Origin: Amazonocrinis nigriterrae CENA67
GTDB taxonomy: Bacteria; Cyanobacteriota; Cyanobacteriia; Cyanobacteriales; Nostocaceae
Direction of reading: 5' to 3'
Assembly (NCBI RefSeq): GCF_016056305.1
Contig: NZ_JAECZC010000055.1
Span: 121,900 to 185,899 of the forward strand
DNA: 64,000 nt
Below the pieces are notes generated by a model. It was not told where the DNA came from, searched no databases, and saw nothing but the letters and a program-made list of their open reading frames with translations. Below, piece by piece: positions 8,666 to 17,184 of this stretch; the first letter of the stretch is position 1, and each line of letters starts with the position of its first letter. The translations under genes and the position numbers were made by a program.

Positions 8666-9754
8666 TTAATAGATGCTACAGGCTTGGTCAATAACTTGCT
8701 CAACTTTACTAAAAAATACTTGTTCCGAAAAATTATTCACTGCATGATTACGAATATTTTCATAATCCCAAGCGATTTGTCCGGACTCTAGTAGTGCAGC
8801 TTGCAAAGATTCAGGTGTTTGTCTTTTAAAAAACACTCCTGTTTTGCCATGTATTTGAGTATCTAAAACCCCACCTGCTCCATAGGAAATCACTGGTGTT
8901 CCACTAGCATTTGCCTCTACTGGAACTAATCCATAGTCTTCTAAGGCTGCAACTATGACAGATTTCGCTTTGGAAAACAAGTCTTTGCGTTTTTTATCAC
9001 TGACGTGCCCTAAGAATTCAATATTATCTAATGCTTTAGATTTTAAACGTTCTTTTTCTGGGCCATCACCTGATATTAATAACGGCCAACCCAGCCAATT
9101 AAAAGCCTCGACAATGATATCAAGACGCTTATAACTGATCATTCTGGCTGAGGCTAGATAATATTCTTCTTTTGTATCTGAAAAAACAAAGTTACTGGTA
9201 TCAATTGGATAGTTAACTACAAATGCTTGTTTTCCATAAATACTTTGAATGCGACGAGCAACAACAGTGGAGTTAGCAATATAAAGGTCAGGTTCCTGTG
9301 CATATTTCAGGTCTACCTTTCTCATGACTTGAAAAATCTTGTCGATTAAAGGCGCAAAATATCTATAATCTCCATACTCCCGTAAATAAGTTGCTGTATC
9401 CCACAAGAAACGGGTAACATTATGGCAAAAACAAATGTGTTGTGCATCCGGGCGTTTTCGTACTGCTTTGGCAAAGCTGGTGCTACTGCTTACAATCAAA
9501 TCGTAGTCTTGCAAGTTCAGGGCGCGAAAAGCAGGAAAATAGAAAGGAGCCATCAATCTAAAATATTTTGCTGCGCCCGGAATTTTTTGCAAATAAGTCG
9601 TTTTCACTATCCGCTCACCCAGATCAATAGTTTTTTCTGGGTCATATAAAGAGGTGAAAATATCCGCTTGCGGATAGCGCTTACAAAGTAATTCAAAAAC
9701 GCGTTCAGCCCCACCGCGCTGGGTTAAATAATCATGGACTAAAGCAATTTTCAT
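8666..9754 (-). CDS. Glycosyltransferase family 4 (mannosyltransferase-like)
   Basis: A 362-residue GT4 enzyme starting MKIALVHDYLTQRGGAERVF, the characteristic opening of WbaZ/PimB-like transferases with the GGAE acceptor loop at residues 14-17. Further landmarks are HICFCHNVTRFLWD (about 107-120), YYLASARMISYKRLDIIVEAF (donor-domain start, split here as YYLASARMISYKR then LDIIVEAF) and VAALEDYGLVPVEANASG (about 267-284), the E-x7-E nucleotide-sugar site. It lies 57 bp upstream of the Wzc-like gene on the same strand, so the two are probably co-transcribed. Proteins with this N-terminus often use GDP-mannose, but specificity here is inference. Confidence 0.87.
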   Translation of the reverse strand: MKIALVHDYLTQRGGAERVFELLCKRYPQADIFTSLYDPEKTIDLGERIVKTTYLQKIPGAAKYFRLMAPFYFPAFRALNLQDYDLIVSSSTSFAKAVRKRPDAQHICFCHNVTRFLWDTATYLREYGDYRYFAPLIDKIFQVMRKVDLKYAQEPDLYIANSTVVARRIQSIYGKQAFVVNYPIDTSNFVFSDTKEEYYLASARMISYKRLDIIVEAFNWLGWPLLISGDGPEKERLKSKALDNIEFLGHVSDKKRKDLFSKAKSVIVAALEDYGLVPVEANASGTPVISYGAGGVLDTQIHGKTGVFFKRQTPESLQAALLESGQIAWDYENIRNHAVNNFSEQVFFSKVEQVIDQACSIY

Positions 9755-9812
9755 CTGAAAATATTATTTCCCCATAGATTAATTACGAGAAAAATCCTAG
9801 TAGTTCGTTGCT

Positions 9813-9842
9813 TGTAGGGTGAGCATTGTAATGCCCACCCTA
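9813..9842. terminator. Hairpin followed by T-run
   Basis: GTAGGGTG pairs with CACCCTAC and the inner GCATT pairs with AATGC, leaving a small loop. TACTTTTTTA follows on the plus strand. It looks like an intrinsic terminator for the plus strand, although no plus-strand gene ends here. For minus-strand transcripts it is simply a hairpin between two genes. The core GTAGGGTG recurs near 6223 and is a common dispersed cyanobacterial repeat, so this may be a repeat and not a terminator. Confidence 0.4.
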
Positions 9843-9895
9843 CTTTTTTAGTGTCATAATATAAGACTCCTATTTTATTTTTGCAATACAACTTT

Positions 9896-10104
9896 GTCAT
9901 TTGTCATTAGTCATTTGTATTTACAAAACGTGAGTTTGATGAATACTGTTTCGACCTCTCCCCCAACCCCTCTTCTACAAAGAGAGGGGAGTAAAACCCT
10001 AATGATTTCGTTAATCCTCCCTCTTCTTACGGAGAGGGAGGCTGGGAGGGAGAGGTCTGTCTAACTCACGTTTACAAAGGACAAATGACAAAGGACAAAT
10101 GACA
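9896..10104. repeat. Nested inverted repeat of about 210 bp (possible MITE or cruciform)
   Basis: Three nested mirror pairs frame this segment. Outer: TCATTTGT/TTTACAAA units at 9896-9927 mirrored at 10071-10104. Middle: AAACGTGAGTT (9926-9936), the exact reverse complement of AACTCACGTTT (10063-10073). Inner: CGACCTCTCCCCC (9952-9964), mirrored imperfectly by GGGAGGGAGAGGTC (10045-10057). The whole unit can fold into one long stem. It separates the GT4 gene from the SAF-domain gene. Confidence 0.65.
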
Positions 10105-10105
10105 G

Positions 10106-11419
10106 TTAACCAACTACTGCTAGAACTTTTTGTGGAGCAAAGTAAGCATTTTGCTCGGCTCGGAGTTGGTCGCAAAGTCTACCAGAAGGTAATTCTACAT
10201 CATCGTAAGTGAGGACTTGATCGCGAGGAATATCTCGTTTGAGGCGACATCCTTCAGCTAAACCCATTGGCAAAAGTTTTTGCTCTTGCACAATGTCAGA
10301 ATTTTCACACTGTCCATAGGTCATGTAGTAGCCGATACCGTCGAGGGTTTCTCCTGCTTTCAGGTCGATTTTAGCTGTGGTGACTACATCTACTAACGGG
10401 CCTGCTATGGGAGTCATCACAGCATCACCAAACAATACAGCACGAGCAACAGACAGTGGGACTTCAAAATGACAGAGGTGATAGGGAGTATAGAAACTAT
10501 AGAGGGGGCCTTCACCTAACTTGTATAAGTTGAGGTAGTGGCGTTGCTTGGGGTCTTCGTGAGTCGCAAATACAAACACACCGGGGCCTGGTTTGGCACC
10601 AACTACATAATCAACGATACCACCTAGCTGCTTGAGTTGTTCAACATCATACATGTGGGTCATTTCATCAACATGACCGGTGAAGTCGTATCCTAACATT
10701 CCCCGCTTGGCAACTTTCATCCCTGTGGCGTTGGCAACGATCGCTTGCTCAAATGATATTTTTGTACCATCGGCAAAGCTTGTCACCATGTGAGCCTTTT
10801 GACCCCAACGCTTAGCAAATGCTTCTTGGGTGGTGGGATTACGATAGGGGTCTTGAAGTCCTTTGATGTTACCGCACAATAGCGGAGTCAGACCAATACT
10901 TTTGACAAATCGGTAAAGATTCATTTCCACGCCTGGCTGGTCGCCATCGCAGGTGCTGAGAATCACTCCTGCTTTATCAGCGTAGACTTTGAGGATGGGG
11001 CCGATAGTACCGTCGAGTTCGGCATTCATCATAATTACATGCTTACGATGAGCGATCGCTTCCATGACGATATGAGCGCCAAATTCTACTGCGCCGGTCA
11101 CTTCAATAATGGCTTCGATTTCAAGAGCGTGGCAGAGTAATTGAGCATCTTCGGTGACTGCATATTGACCACGAGCGATCGCATCTTCTAATTCGCTCTT
11201 AGTTGTCACAACTTGTATATCCTCAATTCCCGCTTCTGCATAAGCTCTTTTAGCAGCATCAATGTCACGGTTGAAGATAGCAACTAACTCCATTCCCGGA
11301 ACCGAATTGATAATTTGATTGGCAATACCTCGACCCATAAAACCAGCACCAATCATCCCCACTTTGATAGGATTTCCTGCTGCGGCGCGTGCTTGTAAAG
11401 CTTTATCAATAATAATCAT
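10106..11419 (-). CDS. SAF-domain NAD(P)-binding oxidoreductase (predicted homoserine dehydrogenase-like)
   Basis: A 437-residue protein of the COG4091 type. An N-terminal Rossmann fold has VGMIGAGFMGRGIANQI (about 20-36) with the GxGxxG dinucleotide loop, and then AIIEVTGAVEFGAH and VIMMNAELDGTIGP. The C-terminal third (from about residue 345) is a SAF-type domain as in antifreeze proteins and sialic-acid synthase: ARAVLFGDA, GETLDGIGYY, LKRDIPRDQVLTYDDVEL. Members are annotated as homoserine dehydrogenase-like, but those placed in polysaccharide clusters probably act on a sugar or sugar nucleotide. Here it lies between rfbC and a glycosyltransferase, about where alr2831 lies in the Anabaena island. 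Substrate and cofactor are not established. Confidence 0.8.
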   Translation of the reverse strand: MIIIDKALQARAAAGNPIKVGMIGAGFMGRGIANQIINSVPGMELVAIFNRDIDAAKRAYAEAGIEDIQVVTTKSELEDAIARGQYAVTEDAQLLCHALEIEAIIEVTGAVEFGAHIVMEAIAHRKHVIMMNAELDGTIGPILKVYADKAGVILSTCDGDQPGVEMNLYRFVKSIGLTPLLCGNIKGLQDPYRNPTTQEAFAKRWGQKAHMVTSFADGTKISFEQAIVANATGMKVAKRGMLGYDFTGHVDEMTHMYDVEQLKQLGGIVDYVVGAKPGPGVFVFATHEDPKQRHYLNLYKLGEGPLYSFYTPYHLCHFEVPLSVARAVLFGDAVMTPIAGPLVDVVTTAKIDLKAGETLDGIGYYMTYGQCENSDIVQEQKLLPMGLAEGCRLKRDIPRDQVLTYDDVELPSGRLCDQLRAEQNAYFAPQKVLAVVG

Positions 11420-11589
11420 TATGCCTAAATTCCTCTATTTATTATTTAGTGCTGATTGCTGAGAAGCCACTGCGTTGGGTGGCTCTGCCGACAGCCGCGC
11501 ATGTGGCGTTGCTGAGTTAGGAGTTAAGAGTCTGGAGTTTTTTCTCCCTCATCTCCCCTGCACCCCTGCTCCCTTGCTTCCCTGCTTTT

Positions 11590-12159
11590 TCATACAGTGA
11601 CTTCTATAGGGTCGGGACTGCCAACAGGAATAGTTTCTAACAACGGCCAATTTAAATCTTTTTCAGAAATTACAGTCACTTCTAGTGGCCATTCAATGTT
11701 AAAAAATGGATCATTATAGCGTAGACCACGTTCATATCCTGGTGTATAAAATTCACCTACTTGATACACAACTTCAGTTTCATCTGTGAGTGCTTGATAG
11801 CCATGAGCAAACATTTCTGGTACATACAAAGCACGACGATTTTCTGCGGTTAATTCTACGCCGATGTGTGATAAAAAAGTGGGTGATTCAGGACGCATAT
11901 CAATAATTACGTCATAGATAGCACCTTTAGTGCAGCGAATTAATTTTGTTTCTGCTGCTGGGTGCAGTTGATAGTGCATTCCCCGCAGTGTACCTTTTTT
12001 GTAATTGAAAGAAAGGTTACATTGGGCAACTATTGGTTTTAAACCTTGTGCTTCAAATTCTTTAGCACAGAAAGCACGAGCAAAAAAACCACGGTGGTCT
12101 GGTTTTTCTTCTAAATCAATGATGAATGCGTCTTTGAGTTCTGTAGAGGTAAAAATCAT
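11590..12159 (-). CDS. rfbC: dTDP-4-dehydrorhamnose 3,5-epimerase-like (RmlC)
   Basis: A 189-residue cupin enzyme, the normal RmlC length. It opens MIFTSTELKDAFIIDLEEKP and shows DHRGFFARAFC (21-31), KGTLRGMHYQ with catalytic His62, ETKLIRCTKGAIYDVIID with the conserved Lys72 region, LYVPEMFAHGYQAL, and VVYQVGEFYTPGYERGLRY, which holds the catalytic Tyr. All family residues seem intact, so an active 3,5-epimerase on a 4-keto-6-deoxy sugar nucleotide is expected. The partner enzymes RmlA, B and D are not adjacent. The only nucleotidyltransferase in the island is rfbF, so the substrate may be CDP- and not dTDP-linked. The upstream dioxygenase-like gene is 72 bp away on the same strand. Confidence 0.9.
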   Translation of the reverse strand: MIFTSTELKDAFIIDLEEKPDHRGFFARAFCAKEFEAQGLKPIVAQCNLSFNYKKGTLRGMHYQLHPAAETKLIRCTKGAIYDVIIDMRPESPTFLSHIGVELTAENRRALYVPEMFAHGYQALTDETEVVYQVGEFYTPGYERGLRYNDPFFNIEWPLEVTVISEKDLNWPLLETIPVGSPDPIEVTV

Positions 12160-12231
12160 GAATGTCGCCGATATGAATGTTGAGTCAAGAAAATAATTAG
12201 TAGTTGCTTAGTATCTACACCAGAAAACTCA

Positions 12232-13062
12232 CTAAACAGGAATTTTAGCTACATCTGGTCTAGCATATGTATCATCCCAATATTGCGTACAAAGTTCTGG
12301 GCGCTTGGGAGGGTTGGCGGTGTAAACAAAAAATAGCGCTGACCGTTCTTGTGAACGCAAAGTGCCGTGATGTAAAGTAGTTCTGGGGTCTGTGATAATA
12401 ACTGTACCTGCTGACCCTGGACAAGATTTCCAAGCTGATTTGGGGATGATTTCTTTTAGTTGTTCATCATTAATACCCAAATATCCGGACTGCCATAGCT
12501 TGTAATCAATTCGATAAGAATTGAAAGCAGGGAAAGAGGTTAAAGATAGCGGAACGTATTCAAAAGGCCCGTGCTGTTCTTCTACATCGGTCAAATAAAT
12601 GATGACTTTAACCATTTTGCGGTCTTCAGAATCTTTATGCCATAACAGCGTTCCAAATTGATTCTGATTAGGTAAATCTTTGCGGAGATGTACACCTTGA
12701 AAAGTGACGGGAAGACCGATGTAATTTTCAATAATCTTGAGCAGTCTTTGTTCACTTCCCCATGCAGCAAATTCTGGTAAATCTGTAACTGTATAAATTT
12801 GCGGTAGCTTTTGGTTTTGGTCGCTATTGGCTGGTGACATTGTAGACAATTGTCTATTAGCAGCCTGGAGTAATTCTGAGTTAGAAGGTAATCCTAATTG
12901 AGCGAGTGTGGTAATATAAGCTCCCTCTTCTTTGAGAGTATCAAGAATCAGGCGATCGCGTGCTTCTAACAAGGGTAAATTTTTCCTATGTTGCCAAAGT
13001 GCCAATCTATAACCTAACTCAGATTTCAATCCCGACATTTTATTTTCAATGATGTTTATCAC
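12232..13062 (-). CDS. Phytanoyl-CoA dioxygenase-like Fe(II)/2OG oxygenase, copy 2
   Basis: A 276-residue protein. The start is taken as GTG at 13062 because its first residues (MINIIENKMSGLKSELGYR) line up with the ATG start of the neighbouring paralogue; an internal ATG at codon 9 is less likely. Non-haem iron ligands are visible as LLWHKDSEDR (HxD, about 143-152) and the distal histidine in TDPRTTLHHGTLRSQ. An arginine in QERSALFFVYTA could bind the 2-oxoglutarate carboxylate. The double-stranded beta-helix pattern and size fit the PhyH group, whose members hydroxylate small molecules. It sits 20 bp downstream of its paralogue and upstream of rfbC, so both probably modify a sugar, lipid or other substituent of the polymer. 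That role is inference. Confidence 0.75.
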   Translation of the reverse strand: MINIIENKMSGLKSELGYRLALWQHRKNLPLLEARDRLILDTLKEEGAYITTLAQLGLPSNSELLQAANRQLSTMSPANSDQNQKLPQIYTVTDLPEFAAWGSEQRLLKIIENYIGLPVTFQGVHLRKDLPNQNQFGTLLWHKDSEDRKMVKVIIYLTDVEEQHGPFEYVPLSLTSFPAFNSYRIDYKLWQSGYLGINDEQLKEIIPKSAWKSCPGSAGTVIITDPRTTLHHGTLRSQERSALFFVYTANPPKRPELCTQYWDDTYARPDVAKIPV

Positions 13063-13082
13063 AATATTACTTACTTATTTCG

Positions 13083-13934
13083 TTAAAATGGTTGTCCTAC
13101 TTTAAGTTCATTTGATTTTCTATAAAAATCTGGTTTGGGATATGTATCATCCCAGAAGTGAGTACAAAGATGTGGTTGTTTCGGAGGGTTAGCAGTGTAA
13201 GCAAAAAATAGTGTTGACCGTTCTTGAGTCCGAAGAGTGCCATGATGTAAAAGTCTTCTCGTATCAGCAATAACCACTGTACCTGCTGGCCCTGGACATG
13301 GTTTCCAAGCTGATTTGGGTACAATTTGATTTAGCGTTTCATCGTTGATTCCTCCTGAGTTTTTAATCTTGTACTTAATTCGGTAATGATTAAGTTGATA
13401 TATTGAGGTTAAATGCAGCGGCACATATTCAAAAGGGCCATGTTTTTCTTCTATATCATGTAGGTAGACGATAATTTTTAAAACTCGACGGTCTTCAATA
13501 TCTCTATGCCATAGCAGTGTGGCAAACTGGTCTTGACTGGGAAAGTCTTTGCGTAAATGTACACCATGATAGGCAACAGGAAGACCAATATAATTTTCAA
13601 TAACATTGAGTAGCCTTTGTTCTTTTCCCCAGTTATAAAATTCTGGTAATTCTGTCACTGTGCAAATTTCAGGCGGATTTTCATCTGATTCGCTGTAGTT
13701 ATTTTCCCCCATACTTGGTAATAACCTGTAAGCAGACTCAAGCAATTTTGGAGTGGAATTGAATCCCAATTCTGCAAGATTTGTAATGTAAATGCCTTCA
13801 GTTTTAAGAGAGTCAACTATGACGCGATCGCGTCTTTCTAGTGCAGGTAAATTACTTGCATGTTGTAAAAGGCTAAATCTATAATTTAACTCATATTTGA
13901 TGGATAATATTTTATCTTGAATGCTGTTAACCAT
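13083..13934 (-). CDS. Phytanoyl-CoA dioxygenase-like Fe(II)/2OG oxygenase, copy 1
   Basis: A 283-residue protein, similar along its whole length to the next gene downstream (12232-13062); by eye more than half of the residues agree. ATG at 13934 begins MVNSIQDKILSIKYELNYR. The iron site is LLWHRDIEDR (HxD) with the distal His in DTRRLLHHGTLRTQ, followed by QERSTLFFAYTANPPK. All expected ligands are present in both copies, so neither looks like a pseudogene. The pair is therefore a tandem duplication with both copies kept, perhaps with split substrate preference. It lies 23 bp downstream of a GT2 gene, inside the HEP-like island. Function is not known for either copy. Confidence 0.75.
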   Translation of the reverse strand: MVNSIQDKILSIKYELNYRFSLLQHASNLPALERRDRVIVDSLKTEGIYITNLAELGFNSTPKLLESAYRLLPSMGENNYSESDENPPEICTVTELPEFYNWGKEQRLLNVIENYIGLPVAYHGVHLRKDFPSQDQFATLLWHRDIEDRRVLKIIVYLHDIEEKHGPFEYVPLHLTSIYQLNHYRIKYKIKNSGGINDETLNQIVPKSAWKPCPGPAGTVVIADTRRLLHHGTLRTQERSTLFFAYTANPPKQPHLCTHFWDDTYPKPDFYRKSNELKVGQPF

Positions 13935-13957
13935 AAAATTGAAACCTGATTTTGGCT

Positions 13958-14989
13958 TTATTGATTTAGGGAGCGATCGCTATAATTATCAGAACGCAAT
14001 TCTTGGGTATTTGGTTCGTTGACTTCAGAGATTTTCAACTCTTTAAAAGCCACGATATCAAAAGCTGAAATGGTTACTAAAGCGAAAAAAGGAACTACTG
14101 TCTTAATGGCAGACACTGGCCATCTTCTCAAAGCACCTAAGAAAACTTTCCAGCTAACTTCTTTAGAATTCTGTAGAAGCATCCGCCTACAAAAATGCTT
14201 AGAATATCCACATTCCTCAAGTTTTAAAATAACTTCAGGTATGTGTTTGTATTGCATTAATAGTGCTGACTTTGGCTCTTTCTGCCAATAACTCACACCA
14301 ATAATACATTCTAAATAAATCTCTTTAGTAACAATTACACTACCATTGGCAGCACAATAACCTGCTAAATATGCTAAGGATATCCAATTACTGGCAGCAT
14401 CTGCCCAAATTTGCAAAGCACGTTTTACTAAATTAGTACGGTAGATAGTAGCAGTGAGAAAAATAACTGCACCGACACTTTTTGAAAAACAATGTTCAAA
14501 TATAGCTTTGCCATTATTATCACAAGCATCTTCAGCATCCGCGTCAAACCAGCGGTTACCGACTATTGTCGGTGGATGTACGGCTTCACCAGTAATTTTA
14601 TTTTTTCCAGAAAAGTTGAGGAATATTAATGATAAGTCTTCATGTTGTTTGATTTTATTAATTACATAAGGAATAGCTCTATCCTGAATTGGATCATCAT
14701 CACCTATTGTCCAGACATATTCTGTTGTTGCTGAATTTAGGCAGTACATAATATTTCTCATAACGCCTAAATTTTCCGGATGTTTATTGATTTTAAAAGT
14801 GAAGTTACTAAGATTTTGTTGCCACTTTTTTATTACTTCTTGAGTATTATCAGTAGAACAATTATCAGAAACTAAAATCTCACATTCAGATTCAAAGCCT
14901 TTGATAGATTGAGCAAGCCATGCTAACTGTTTATCCAGTAACTCGGCACGATTATAAGTAGGTATGGCAATGGTTAGTAGTTTATTCAT
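13958..14989 (-). CDS. Glycosyltransferase family 2
   Basis: A GT2 protein of 343 residues when read from ATG at 14989 (MNKLLTIAIPTYNRAELL). An ATG nine codons upstream lies inside a CATCAGT repeat array and would add MTTQQLFLK, which looks like read-in from the repeat. Conserved elements are TIAIPTYNRAELLDKQL (residues 6-22), EILVSDNCSTDNTQEV (about 36-51), HPENLGVMRNIMYCL and the acidic metal motif VWTIGDDDPIQD (about 91-102). The C-terminal part has a possible membrane-associated segment (VSAIKTVVPFFALVTISAF). It likely adds a sugar to the lipid-linked glycan. Donor unknown. It lies 145 bp downstream of the epimerase gene and 23 bp upstream of the first dioxygenase-like gene. Confidence 0.82.
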   Translation of the reverse strand: MNKLLTIAIPTYNRAELLDKQLAWLAQSIKGFESECEILVSDNCSTDNTQEVIKKWQQNLSNFTFKINKHPENLGVMRNIMYCLNSATTEYVWTIGDDDPIQDRAIPYVINKIKQHEDLSLIFLNFSGKNKITGEAVHPPTIVGNRWFDADAEDACDNNGKAIFEHCFSKSVGAVIFLTATIYRTNLVKRALQIWADAASNWISLAYLAGYCAANGSVIVTKEIYLECIIGVSYWQKEPKSALLMQYKHIPEVILKLEECGYSKHFCRRMLLQNSKEVSWKVFLGALRRWPVSAIKTVVPFFALVTISAFDIVAFKELKISEVNEPNTQELRSDNYSDRSLNQ

Positions 14990-15006
14990 TTTTAAAAATA
15001 ACTGCT

Positions 15007-15048
15007 GGGTTGTCATCAGTCATCAGTCATCAATCATCAGTCATTTGT
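15007..15048. repeat. Short tandem repeat, CATCAGT-type
   Basis: About six imperfect copies of a CATCAGT/CATCAAT heptamer just upstream of the GT2 gene. The array provides a spurious upstream ATG for that gene. It belongs to the same repeat family as arrays near 19430 and 41160. Confidence 0.75.
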
Positions 15049-15133
15049 GATACCAATCAAACAAATGACTAATGACCGTCGTTTCAAAAGAATATTTAAG
15101 TTACCCGCGTCTTAACTTGATTAGATAACCAAT

Positions 15134-16162
15134 CTACTTTTTAGTCCAGAAGAAACCTTGGTCAATTTGCTCAGTACGAATTAGATACTCTAGTTGTTTT
15201 AACCGTGTAAATCCTCTAAAGAAGAAAGTATCTTCAGTCATATCAATTTGACTGAATAAATTAAATAGCTGTCTGGCACCGCGTTCAGCATTCCAATCAC
15301 ATTTGAATCCGGGTAAAAGAGTGTTAATTTTTTCAAACGATACCCGATAGCTGCGGTTATCTGCACCGTTATCACCAAAGGATAATTTACAACCTGGGAA
15401 AATATCAGCAATAATTTCCGCGATTTCTTTGACGCGATAATTGTTAGCTGTATCTCCGACATTAAAGATTTGATTATGTACAATGTCGCGTGGTGCTTCT
15501 AAGGCGCAGATAATAGCCTTACAAATATCTAATGCATGAACTAATGGCCGCCAAGGTGTACCATCACTAGTCATTTTGATTTCTTTACTAGTCCATGCCA
15601 ACCCTGCTAAGTTGTTTAATACAATATCAAACCGCATTCTGGGGGAAGCACCAAAGGCAGTAGCATTCCGCATAAAAGTAGGAGAGAAATCATCATCTGC
15701 TAGTGGTGTGACATCTCGTTCTACAAGAGTTTTACATTCTGCATAGGCTGTTTGAGGATTGATAGGAGATTCTTCTGTCACATCACCTTCAGTAGCAACA
15801 CCATAGACACTACACGAAGACATATAGACGAAGCGACGCACACCCATTGTTTTAGATAGGTTAGCTAGGCGAACTGAACCTAAATGATTAATTTCATAGG
15901 TGATATTAGGTGCTAATTGTCCTGTAGGGTCGTTGGAAAGTTCGGCCATGTGAACTACAGCTTCAACACCTTGTAAATCTTCTGGAGCAATGTGGCGAAT
16001 ATCTTTGTTGAGAGTTTTAGCTGTCACCTCAGTACCGTTGTACAGCCAACCAACTTTATAGAAACCTGTATCTACGCCAATAACTTCATGTCCTCGTTCG
16101 ATTAACAGAGGAGGTAATAATGAACCTAAATAGCCTTCTGTTCCAGTTACCAATACTTTCAT
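15134..16162 (-). CDS. NAD-dependent epimerase/dehydratase (extended SDR)
   Basis: A 342-residue extended short-chain dehydrogenase. ATG at 16162 follows AGAGGA by ten bases and gives MKVLVTGTEGYLGSLLPPLL; a TTG three codons upstream is rejected. The NAD loop is GTEGYLG (residues 7-13). The catalytic set is FVYMSSCSVYG (Ser) and YAECK (Tyr-x3-Lys, about 153-157). DFSPTFMRNATAFGASPRMR is the usual substrate-side strand of sugar-nucleotide epimerases and dehydratases. It could act on the CDP-sugar made by RfbF, as an epimerase, reductase or dehydratase. The sequence does not decide. It stands about where the Anabaena island has an epimerase gene (near alr2827). Confidence 0.85.
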   Translation of the reverse strand: MKVLVTGTEGYLGSLLPPLLIERGHEVIGVDTGFYKVGWLYNGTEVTAKTLNKDIRHIAPEDLQGVEAVVHMAELSNDPTGQLAPNITYEINHLGSVRLANLSKTMGVRRFVYMSSCSVYGVATEGDVTEESPINPQTAYAECKTLVERDVTPLADDDFSPTFMRNATAFGASPRMRFDIVLNNLAGLAWTSKEIKMTSDGTPWRPLVHALDICKAIICALEAPRDIVHNQIFNVGDTANNYRVKEIAEIIADIFPGCKLSFGDNGADNRSYRVSFEKINTLLPGFKCDWNAERGARQLFNLFSQIDMTEDTFFFRGFTRLKQLEYLIRTEQIDQGFFWTKK

Positions 16163-16343
16163 TGTGGTCAAATCCTCTGTGTTTAGTGGTGGGAAGAATA
16201 CTGTTTCTCTCTCTGCTTACTAGATACTGGGAAATTGTGCAAAATTTAGGAAATATCAGAGCAAATTCCATAATTTTTCGGTTCTTTACTCAATACCCAG
16301 CCCCTAATCGCCAATCTCTAGTCCCTTTAACAATTGGTATTAG

Positions 16344-17048
16344 TTAAATGCGATTTCGTTGAGCAATTACCTTTGCAGGTACACCAACTGCTATTGAGTA
16401 AGGAGGAATATCTCTATTAACAACTGCTCCAGCTCCGATGACACTGCCACGGCCAATGGTGACACCATCTATGACTGTGACTCCATGACCTAACCAACAG
16501 TCGTCCTCTATAACGATTCCTTTTCTTGTAACTCCTTGGTCGCCAATTGTCTGTGAAGGATCAGCAAAAATATGGCCATTGCCATATATGCCAGAATGAG
16601 CTGCAATTAGACAGTTTTTACCAATTTTGATGTTGCCGTAACCAGTAATACAGGTATACAAACCGATGTATGTTGCTTCACCAATTTCGATAAAAGAATT
16701 TTGTAGTGTACCAATATCAACACCACGTTCTAAAGTGACTCCAGAGCCAAGAGTAATTCGATTGTTTTCTGCACCGAGGCTGTTGAGCCTAACACCACTG
16801 CAAATTTTGACTCTATCTCCTATTTGGATATTAGAAGTACCATAAAATTTCACACCGATTTCGATGCAAATAAATTTGCCAAATTGACCAAAAATCTGAG
16901 AATACAATAGCTTTCGCAAGTAAACTCCTAAAGCAATTGTCGGCAGATCTCCTAATAGTGTAGTCAATAAAACTTCTTTTAGGCGTGCCAATTTGGCAGG
17001 AGTGATAACTGGGTTTCGACTCCCATTGCTTGCCAAGCTATTCATCAT
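16344..17048 (-). CDS. Hexapeptide-repeat acyltransferase (LbH family)
   Basis: A 234-residue protein with left-handed beta-helix hexapeptides from about residue 75: IQIGDRVKICSGVRL, ITLGSGVTLERGVDIG, IEIGEATYIGLYTCITG, IKIGKNCLIAAHSGIYG, and after a loop IVIEDDCWLGHGVTV and VTIGRGSVIGAGAVV. AVGVPAKVIAQRN is the standard C-terminus of WcaF/NeuD/VatD-like O-acetyltransferases. The catalytic histidine is probably in IAAHSGIYGNGH. It would transfer an acetyl or other acyl group onto a sugar of the polymer. Two adjacent ATG codons open the gene; the first is used here. It lies between the epimerase and the FAD oxidoreductase genes. Confidence 0.83.
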   Translation of the reverse strand: MMNSLASNGSRNPVITPAKLARLKEVLLTTLLGDLPTIALGVYLRKLLYSQIFGQFGKFICIEIGVKFYGTSNIQIGDRVKICSGVRLNSLGAENNRITLGSGVTLERGVDIGTLQNSFIEIGEATYIGLYTCITGYGNIKIGKNCLIAAHSGIYGNGHIFADPSQTIGDQGVTRKGIVIEDDCWLGHGVTVIDGVTIGRGSVIGAGAVVNRDIPPYSIAVGVPAKVIAQRNRI

Positions 17049-17184
17049 GTATGTTCTATTTGTTGTTTGTCATTAGTCATTAGTCATTAGTCATTTGTAT
17101 TTACAAAGGACAAAAGACAAAGGACACAAAACTAATGACAGTCTTAACCAGGTAATTGGCAATTTGGACGCACTTAAGCTTATC

